Of a DNA stretch of 33,797 bases, positions 22,604 through 33,797 are shown piece by piece. Position 1 is the stretch's first letter, and every line of letters begins with the position of its first letter. Position numbers and translations under genes: made by a program. A model generated the notes under the pieces. It worked only from the letters and a program-made list of their open reading frames with translations, was not told the origin of the DNA and did no database searches. The stretch lies in the NCBI GenBank assembly GCA_020650975.1, contig JAIPMN010001210.1, forward strand, positions 1-33,797, written 5' to 3'. The DNA comes from Apostichopus californicus (taxonomy: Eukaryota > Echinodermata > Holothuroidea > Aspidochirotida > Stichopodidae).

Positions 22604-23755
22604 GTTTTCAAATTTACTTTTTTACTCACTTTTGACTTTTTATACTTAAGCCTAAGATCACACATGCAGAAGAATCTTAATCTAGTCTGTGCAATTATTA
22701 TTTGTTGTGAAACTTTGCAGTCGTTGGTTAAATAAGGATGGTGCTTTTGCATACAGTCGATCATAGTCAGTGACCTAATATCAGGTAACTCGATGCATCA
22801 AGCCAGGGAGAAAATATTTGTACCGCACATAATCCAAATAGTATTAATAATGAAAGGGAATGTGAATGTGAAAGTTTTATTGCACAGTTTCAAGTCTTCA
22901 TGCTATAGGTTTTGCAGCGTAATGTCTAGTAATCACAACTAGATCATGGAATCATGATCAGTTTCCTTGTCTTTACATTTGTTTCTCAGTGTATTCCATT
23001 ACATACTGCAGATTTGAGCATCGAAACTGTTAAGATTACTCCGGAATCATGTAAATACACTTCTCACCTTAAATTTAATGTTTCATTCCTGATACTAGTA
23101 AAATTTATTATCTAACTGGTATATCACATGAATTGTTTTTTAATTTTTGATCATTGACAACCTGTTTACCTCAGTGTTATATGAAGTATTGCAAATGAGC
23201 AGGACTCACTATTTCACCTAACAGTCCGCTCATTCAGCACTACTGCAATGCTAATGGGATAAATATTACAAGTTTATCTGTGGATCAGTAAAGCTATTAA
23301 TTGCTATTAACATAAGTTTTCCTTTTGGGTGATCTTGAGTCTCACAAAGTTATGCTAGTGTAGTGTTGGAAATGGAACAAATGATTTTGTCCTGTGGAAT
23401 ACTTCAGATTACCTGATATTCATCTTCACTTGCAAACTTATATTCCCACAAAATGTAATTTAAACACCTGTAGATCATTCTTGAACCTGTGTTTTGCACT
23501 GTGCCATTATTGTGCACCCTGCACTCTCATTGGTTAAGTAATTGCTCGGGAATGATAACTGTGATGCATGCAGGTACTATGTTATTCATCTATTTGCAAA
23601 GTGAATAACCAAAACGTAACATATATGTTTGAAGAATATACTAAATTAAATTTAAGAAGTGCAGAAACAAGTATTCCCTTACAAACCACAATCAAAGAAC
23701 AATTTCTGAACAAGTTTCTCTTTATATCATTTCAGCGTCACAGTTGATACAAATT

Positions 23756-25277
23756 ATGTTTCTCTTGCGTGGAAGGTTGATTGCTTCATGTTCTTCTAAT
23801 TTGAGGCATTATGCAAGCCTCTCCCCTCTCACTCTCAAGTCCAATCGAGGATTCCGAGAGCAAGATGCCACCCCAGGAAGTGAAGCAATTTTCAAGCAGG
23901 AATTGAAGAAAATGAAGCACAACGTTGGCCGAGGTCTAGATACAGATTTAGAAGATGATGGTATTCAACAACGAGAAGCACTAAAGAAAGTGACCGAGTG
24001 GGTACAATTAAAATTGGAAGGTCATATTATTAGTGTCTGACCAACTGTAACCAAAAACAGTATTCTACATGTTGACCTATCTCATTATCATGACTGTGGT
24101 TCTGATTGATGATTCAAAAATGTATTTTCATATCCTACACAAATGTAACATTGAAGAACATTTGTGAGGTATTTAATATGTAAAAGTAAGTTGGCCTGAT
24201 GTTTTGATCCTAGCAAGATGGACAGGTATTTAATGTAATTAATGATGATTGGTCAGATACTACTATTACAAATATTAAACAAAATCAATGCTGCATTTTG
24301 ATTTAGGTTGCAACTTTGCAACATTCTTACCAAGCCTTGTAAAATTCATACATAACTGGGTAGCCCTCAATCTAACTAATGTGGTAACATTGCATATTGT
24401 TTCTCCTAATTCTGATGAAGAAATTACTCTTCAAAAGAGAAGACTTTGGTATAGGCCGTTGTTCATCCATGATGTTAACATGGATAGGGTATCAAATACG
24501 CTTCTGTTTATACCCTGGGGAAAGACTAAATTAACCAAAGTATAAATATTCACACATAAATGGATAAAACTTACTTCCATCTTTTTCAGGGATATTTCAA
24601 AGCGCAGTTCTGCTATGAACTACGCAAAACGTGCAAAGTACCTGGGCTCGGAGAGGGAGAAGCGATCCCTGACATGGGACAACATAGACAAAATTAGATT
24701 CTTGAGACAAGAACATCCACAAGAGTGGTCACTATCACAGTTAGCTGCCAGTTTTGAGGTTTCAGAGACAACCATCAAGAAAGTGCTGAAAAGTAAATAT
24801 AATCCAAGTCATGAAAAAAGGAAACTTCATGATACGCTAGTTTTGAAAAATACTGGGAGAGAAAAGAAAGTTGAACAACCTCCTACTGGAACGTCAGTTG
24901 TCATAGATACTCATAAACAAAACTTTGAATCATCTGGTAGTAGTCAGAAAGGTTACGACAACTATCCCTCCCCTACTGGAAACAGCATTGTCTTCAATGG
25001 CAAAGAACAAGAAGCTAGTAACAATATCACAAAGAAGGTGCAACTAAACCAGAAAATCTCAAGGACAGATGAGCAGGATTCACATGAAGCTGCAGATGAC
25101 TGGGAGGAGATGGAAGGTGTCAGCTTAGAGGATGAATTAGAAGAGGCAGAGGCTTTTGAATCTTTGAATGCATCCGACTTTGTGAAGGTCTCCGAAGATG
25201 GAGTGATGCCTCCTAAAATAGTTCAAAAGGGGAAAGAGTTTTATGACACTGATGGGGAATTTTTGTTCAGGATATAA
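23756..25277 (+). CDS. NGRN: Neugrin, mitochondrial rRNA-stability factor, complete coding region
   Basis: Neugrin (related to yeast Rrg9) acts in the mitochondrial matrix with pseudouridine-synthase and FASTKD proteins to stabilise 16S rRNA. Two coding exons, 23756-23997 and 24590-25277, join in phase 2 to 930 nt, 309 aa plus TAA (human about 291). The N-terminus MFLLRGRLIASCSSNLRHYA has arginines and no acidic residues, as in a mitochondrial presequence. The core domain in exon 2 reads LTWDNIDKIRFLRQEHPQEW, then SLSQLAASFEVSETTIKKVL, a helix-turn-helix-like unit typical of the family. The C-terminus KIVQKGKEFYDTDGEFLFRI matches the human tail closely. Between them lies a low-complexity, acidic linker (about residues 160-275). 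The donor is GTGGGT, chosen because the strong tttttcag acceptor requires phase 2. No stop precedes the ATG within its exon, so a longer N-terminus from an upstream exon is possible. Confidence 0.93.
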
Positions 25278-25593
25278 AGGGATTGATGGATCAATAGAGA
25301 TATTTCCTTGCCAAGCCAAAAAGAGAGAATGTAAATGTTGCTTTCAACCTCTTCAATTGAAACTGAAAATCTACCACTTTTGAACTATTGTTATTCTTAA
25401 TGTCTTATAAATACTACCCTGATGTAATCTGGTACTTTTCTAGCTTGAAGGGTTTGAGGAAGACATTTATGCCTAGAATTGGGCAGTTACTTCCTCGTGG
25501 GTTTCAGTTGGAAAATGGTGATTGCCAAGAGTTGAACAGCTTTTACTAAGAAACGAACAACCGATCACTTGATCAAAGTTATTAAAGTCAACT

Positions 25594-25610
25594 AATAAAT
25601 AAAAAATAAA
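25594..25610 (+). terminator. NGRN: Overlapping poly(A) signals, NGRN
   Basis: AATAAA occurs at 25594-25599 and again at 25605-25610, about 320 bases after the NGRN stop. A GT-rich element follows at about 25630-25652 (gtaatgttttgtacttgttt). Confidence 0.65.
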
Positions 25611-27132
25611 GCATACCACTGGTCACAGGGTAATGTTTTGTACTTGTTTTGTCAACCATCGACTATGCCATGTGGGGAAATCTGATTTTTCTATCATTTT
25701 TAGTCAATTTTGAACAGGATTGGATACTAAATAATGCAGATCATAAACTTTACTCGACAAGGTTTATTTCAAGTAATGAAGAAAAAAGATATATTTGTGA
25801 AAAGTTTGGACTTTCTTTAAATGTTCAATATCAGTAATTAACACTCTTGTGGTGGGAAAAAGTGAAGAGAGTGTGGCAATGTGATCAATGCAATGTTGTG
25901 GATAATAATACTTGGAGCTTTAGAACAGCATACAGATTCAATTTACTTCATAAATGAATTAATTTATCATGACAGTATTACTTAGACTGTCTACTAGAAG
26001 GCATTTCTTCTCTAAGCATTTTCAATGAAAAAGAAAACTAAGAAACAGACACCACAGAAAAGGAAGACTTTGTGAATAATTTTTGTGTACAATTTTATTT
26101 TCAACTCATTTGGTGAGCACTATAACCTACCATTTTTTCTTTCAACGAAATTTGTAAGTTGAGAAGACCCGCTCTGCACCCTATTGCAAACCCTTATCTA
26201 TTAGCCAAACAAAAAGAAGGAAAAAAAAGAGAAAGATAGGGATAGGATACAAATTATAATATGACAAAATATATACCATTATGTGAGCTGCACTACGGAT
26301 GTAAACATCAACTCTCAGTCCATAAAACAGAGAGGCGTATGTTATGTACAAGAATATGGATTTAATGTAAAGCTATCATTTGTCATAGTGTTATTCCTGA
26401 ACTTGCTGAAAGTTGGGCTCCTGATTTGATGGAAAGAAAAGTTAAAAAGTGTCCAATAAGCCGAGAGGAAGCTTGAATTATACTTTTGATTGCTTTCACA
26501 AACGGAATTGAACAAGATTTGAAGCAACTAAAATACGGCATTCTTCTCCATCAGAACTCTTCTGGAATAGATTCTCTGCACCGAATTTTGGCCAGGAAAC
26601 AAACCAAGCAATGGAGCTCAGTGTAGACTGGTTCCACAGCCTTTTCAGGCTTTGAAACAGTTTAAAATTTCTTACTTTGCAATAATTTTTATTATAATTA
26701 ACCAAACTGTGAGGACAAAAATATGTAAGTAAACCAAACATTCACATCATCCTCTTGATTTTTCGCCCTTTAATATTAGTTAATACGAATTGATTAAGTG
26801 AATGTATAATTTAGACTTTGACAAAAGTTTAGCATAATTGACATAAGACTCAATTTGTCTGGTAACATTCTGATGGACAATGCAACCAGATGAAGGTAAT
26901 ATTTGGTGCAGCAATATAGACCGAAAGATGAAAAATGGTTAGTGGTTCGTTTGGCTGAACATGTTTGTAGTGTGGTAAGCCATACATGGTAACATTCATG
27001 ATCTTGTGCACACCAAAATGAAGAGGATTATCCATTGACTATATGGCAACATATAAAGGAAGGTAACAGGAATCAGTTATAATGTTGACAAAGTCTATTT
27101 GGGGACATAGTATCATAACATTTTGCTCCTAA

Positions 27133-27330
27133 ATGGTCTCAAAAATATTTGGCCCAAACAAACTTACTCAAAACTATATATGCCCCCAAAAATTGAACCC
27201 CCAAAAATGTGGGTCCAAATGGTCTCAAAAATATTGGGCCCCACAAATTTGGGCACAAAGAATGCATACCAAAATGCACTTGAGGTGGAAATCAATTTAG
27301 GCCCACCGGGTCCCAAAAAAGGTCCCAAAA
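27133..27330. repeat. Direct repeat with CCCAAA-rich low-complexity core
   Basis: atggtctcaaaaatatttgg at 27133 recurs at 27219 with one change (period 86). The segment between and after is full of ccccaaaa, gggcccca and ggtcccaaaa words. Confidence 0.65.
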
Positions 27331-27339
27331 TATGAAGGC

Positions 27340-27850
27340 CTAATTGTTGATGCAAAGAACATGTACATACTATGTAGTTACAACACCATACCAGGAATGA
27401 ACTAAGTCGGACATACAGTTGAAGAGATATTGACATTTGAATAATTTAATGGTAAGCCCAACTCATTCATTAATATTCAAAAGATGGGAACCAAACCAAT
27501 AGGGCACACATGCACATCAAGGGGCATCTACCTACCAAGTATGACATTTGACTTCACTTGTGGTTGTTGAGATACAGTGTTGACCAACTGTTTTTGATTA
27601 TTTCCCATTAAGCCCCACCCACTCATGAATACCAAAGTGGTAAAACATGTACATACTACATTACCATAACAAGTATGAACTAAATCAGACACGCCGTTGA
27701 AGAGATTTTGATATCTTATGTTAAGCCCTGCCCACTCATTAATATGCACGACAGCCCCCACCACAAAAAATAAGGATCATCTACTGATCCTGACCAACAT
27801 ATACACCAAATATGACATTAATCAAATATTTTCTTCTCAAGATTTTTGGA
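27340..27850. repeat. Dispersed repeat, copy C (two to three diverged units)
   Basis: Units near 27358-27500 and 27648-27760 share acatgtacatacta, aagtatgaactaa / ggaatgaactaa, cagttgaagagat, and taagcc-c-cccactcatt. A third partial unit near 27790 has caccaaatatgacatt. This is a diverged interspersed repeat of the kind also seen as copies A and B. Confidence 0.5.
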
Positions 27851-29139
27851 AAAGTCGTAGACAGTTGAACAATACAAATGCCTCTAACTGATATCTTTTT
27901 TTAGAACTTTGAGAGAGAGTAATTTTTCATCTTTTCCATACTCCTCTTTAATGCCCATGGTTATCGTTTTAGTGATCTAAGATACAACTGAATTCCCCTG
28001 CAGGGTAGTCATTTCAGAAATTAAGGAACCGAAGGCGCTATTCTTAAATAATAACTACAGCCAAGGTAGTTTCTGATCATAAATGTTTCTATTCATGAAA
28101 ATCCATGTGTTGTTTTTTTATAGTTTTCTGCATTACAAACCAAACAAAGTTTTTCCAGCATCATGAACATTCTTGAATCATTAATTTCTGATTGGTTGTC
28201 ATAAAGTGTTGTGACAAATAATGCACACCTTTGATGTAAACTCCTTGATCAACATATCCTTTGATTCAAATACTACAAAATTGAGTAAAACTAACAAGGA
28301 CATAATATGCAAAATAATAATGCCAAATTAAAACTACATGTAAACAACTTAAATGCTTATAACAAAAAAAAACATTTTTATTTCAGAAAAAAATGTTACC
28401 CTGTCAAATCAGTCACTCTTATATAAATGTAAAGCAAAACAAAAACAAAATTTGGAGATATTCTTTTGGATTGAAATTTCCATTCATAACGTGATGCTCA
28501 AACCACCACAGGAAGTGAACTATGAAAATTGACTGGATCAAACTATGTTTCATCTTTACCTTTTGACTTGGTCTAATTCTAAATTTAAAAAAAAAATTCA
28601 ACAACTAGATCTGGCTTTGGTGGCTACCATAGATCAAATAGTAATTTTATAAGTTCACTGAGGTTACAGGAAAAGCAAAGGAAATAAAATGAAATCATAT
28701 AATCATCTTTTATCTAATATGATGCAGATGAATATAAGGATAAAAAACTATCAAACTGCAAAGAAAAATCATGTACAATTTGGGATATATCCTGCTGTAA
28801 CGGTCATGTTAGGGACAGCCCCTTTGTCATTGTGTGATGTCATAGTGTCTCAAGTGGTTGAAGTCTCGTGTTTGCTTTCATTCTTCAATCAACAATATTG
28901 TGGTTACTGGAATTAAAGTCAGTGTTACATCATTTCGAAAATTTTCATTTTAGCAAAAAAAATGAAAATAAACAAATTTAAATCAATTAAGAGAAACAAT
29001 CAAATTTCAAGTGACATTGGTTATGTGAGGTCTTCTTTAGACTTGCTTAAGTCTTCAGCACACATTATATGAATGAAACCTCAAAATATATTCCTCAAAC
29101 ACAGCCAAACTTTTCTTAGCTGTTTGAGTATCTCTATCA

Positions 29140-29215
29140 CAGGGACCACAGATGGGCAAAGTGTAGGCAGCATGCGGCCCATCTGGAAAAGTTTCTGTGG
29201 CCCACAATGTCGGTA
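29140..29215. mobile_element. Possible hAT transposon end fragment
   Basis: The + strand reads cagggaccacagatgggcaa, then a ...gcatgcggcccatctgg and ttctgtggcccac pattern. This resembles the gggcaaa-ctn-ggcccgc ends of Charlie-type hAT elements. No opposite end, transposase or 8-bp duplication was found, so it is at most a relic. Confidence 0.25.
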
Positions 29216-30033
29216 GAAGTTCTCACCGTATGATGTAGGATTAACATTATACTGGAGAAGGTAATCCTGCGAAGTTTTGGAGTCCATGGATTGGGTACAA
29301 AACGTCTAAATAATGCCCACATAGACCTATGATAATGTTGTCCTTTCTTCTTTAAGGAAATTCTCCCAGATCTTTCAGAGATCTTTATTGCTTATGGGTA
29401 TCCTTCTATAATGCTTTTTTTTTCAATTGAATGACACTAAAATTTTATATCTTAATTTGAAGTTTTCTTTCAAATAAGATTGAGAGATTAAATATAGCAA
29501 TTGCTAATTAGCGAAAAATATAGCAGTATCTTTACTCTGATAATATACTGAAAGAGAGAGAGACAACAAAAAAGATGGTACGATACACTTAGTTACATCA
29601 AAATATATATGAAAAAGATAGACATTCAAAACTTGGCAAATAATAATATTAAATTCCTAAAACTTAAAGGCAGGATGGTATTATGAAAGGCATATGTGAC
29701 ATCTGCAGGATGAGTGATGAAGGAGGAGGGGGGCTGTAATGCCAAGCTAATTTTAAGTTGCTCTTGAACATTATCCATAGCACACTACTCTCACATACCT
29801 CCCTAAAAGCTAAACAAGTTAATCAGCTTGATATTCTTATGAGGTTTATTGCATGCAGACTGTCAATACAGCCTTAAATGTGTAAAAAGTACTGCTAAAC
29901 CACAACTTTGACTTTTTTTCAAGTTAAAGCTTGCTACTTTTTTACGAAGCCTAGCTTACACTCTAGCACACTAATAATCTTAACAAAATAAAGAGACCTT
30001 TTATCATCTACAACAATTGCTTCCTTCATAACC

Positions 30034-30039
30034 TTTATT
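30034..30039 (-). terminator. PGGT1B: Candidate poly(A) signal, PGGT1B
   Basis: TTTATT on the + strand (AATAAA on the gene strand), 411 bases after the PGGT1B stop. Another lies at 29845-29850. Confidence 0.35.
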
Positions 30040-30449
30040 CAATTTGACGGTTTTGTAAAATATTGAAAACATTAGTGAGATAAGCCCATGCTTTTATGCT
30101 TTTAATAGTGAGTTCTATCAAATTCTTTTAATTATACTACTGGTCAAGTTTAAGGACACACTGACACAAATCTTTGACGATTCTTCGGCAACCAATCATT
30201 GACTATGCTGCCCCATCTGTGTCTTTGCTCTTTACTATTCTCAAAAAACCACAAAATACGAAAGGGAGAAATTACTCAATACAACCTTATCTAAAAGAAT
30301 ATCATTATTACCAGCAGTACACAAAACTTTACTTGTTATATCTCTTTCAAATATCACACACTTGTATCTCTCGTACAAGACACAAAAGTACAAAATAATG
30401 ACTCCGTACAAAACAGTTTTATAACACTTTTTCTAATTTTGTCTGGATA

Positions 30450-33543
<3,094 letters not shown>

Positions 33544-33797
33544 CTAGGGAAGAAACAGATCTATCGTCACAGTAAATTTTCACATACCAGGGAGGCATTT
33601 TTGACAATTGTTCGTGATCAACACTCCACACCATGACCATGGTTTAACCAAAATATAAGTAAATCTGGAAGCAGAAAATGCTACTGACCAAACTGCAAAT
33701 ATATACCATGAAAAGGTGTGTGTATTCTTTGGTATAGAACTACACTGTGACTACAGTATAAATATACATATATATATTTATAAATATATATATATAT
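33544..33797 (-). other. PGGT1B: PGGT1B intron, right edge of window
   Basis: No further exon of PGGT1B could be found up to the window end. It finishes in an (AT)n microsatellite from about 33763. Confidence 0.5.
33763..33797. repeat. (AT)n microsatellite
   Basis: Alternating AT with small interruptions, running off the window end. Confidence 0.9.

Larger units (their letters stand above)
22061..23735 (+). other. NGRN: Region upstream of NGRN coding exon 1 (probable 5' UTR intron)
   Basis: AT-rich sequence with no coding exon that I can support. It holds the telomere-like fold-back at 22377-22517 and a hairpin at 22527-22603. A polypyrimidine tract and ttcag (23731-23735) just before the NGRN start imply that this is intronic. 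Confidence 0.45.
25650..30449. other. Convergent intergenic region between NGRN and PGGT1B
   Basis: About 4.8 kb of AT-rich sequence, without an exon I can support. It holds a CCCAAA-rich direct repeat (27133-27330), dispersed-repeat copy C (27340-27850) and a hAT-like fragment (about 29140-29215). The PGGT1B 3' UTR probably occupies the right end, to a minus-strand AATAAA at 30034-30039. Confidence 0.45.

Noticed and set aside
24001-24040. Continuing the NGRN first exon to TGA at 24040 as a separate 98-aa protein
   Set aside because: The tail after EW is not conserved-looking, and splicing at 23997 joins the neugrin domain in frame.
29081-29175. Minus-strand segment after a ttttccag acceptor reading DGPHAAYTLPICGP, similar to the PGGT1B last exon
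   Set aside because: The similarity is short and needs a gap, and 30450-30598 is the real exon. The segment fits a hAT-like relic better.

Overview
The window is animal nuclear DNA: AT-rich, with intron-split genes, GT-AG splice sites, AATAAA poly(A) signals, microsatellites and dispersed repeats. The proteins read clearly as orthologues of human genes but are diverged. The low GC content, the frequent taggcct/ggcctag words and the compact introns suggest a marine invertebrate, possibly an echinoderm such as a sea cucumber. That assignment is an inference. There is no bacterial operon, CRISPR array or complete mobile element.  Layout from left to right: (1) 1-218, + strand, the last exon of a ZIP-family zinc transporter, with its 3' UTR and poly(A) signal to about 680. 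(2) 4643-7792, - strand, complete four-exon CCDC124, a ribosome-hibernation factor of 214 aa. (3) 9426-9707, + strand, an unrecognised acidic 93-aa protein in one exon, divergent from CCDC124. (4) 14124-21558, - strand, complete ten-exon DCP2, the mRNA-decapping Nudix hydrolase, 415 aa. Its second intron is a textbook U12-type AT-AC intron. (5) 23756-25277, + strand, NGRN (neugrin), a mitochondrial rRNA-stability factor of 309 aa, head-to-head with DCP2. (6) 30450-33543, - strand, the last four exons of PGGT1B, the geranylgeranyltransferase-I beta subunit; its 5' exons lie beyond the window.  I assembled the coding exons by hand. Every exon junction keeps the reading frame, and the assembled lengths are close to my memory of the human proteins (CCDC124 223, DCP2 420, NGRN 291 aa). 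The genes alternate in strand, so the gaps are two divergent promoter regions and three convergent 3' ends. Functionally the set covers general housekeeping: ribosome dormancy and mRNA decay in the cytoplasm, mitochondrial ribosome biogenesis, protein prenylation and zinc transport. There is no sign of one dedicated pathway.  The most unusual structures are an approximately 62-bp minisatellite made of the 3' end of a PGGT1B coding exon plus its splice donor; a 71-bp duplication of the next exon's splice acceptor in the same intron; the AT-AC intron in DCP2; and, upstream of NGRN, a fold-back element holding telomere-like TTAGGG repeats next to a near-perfect 33-bp-arm hairpin.
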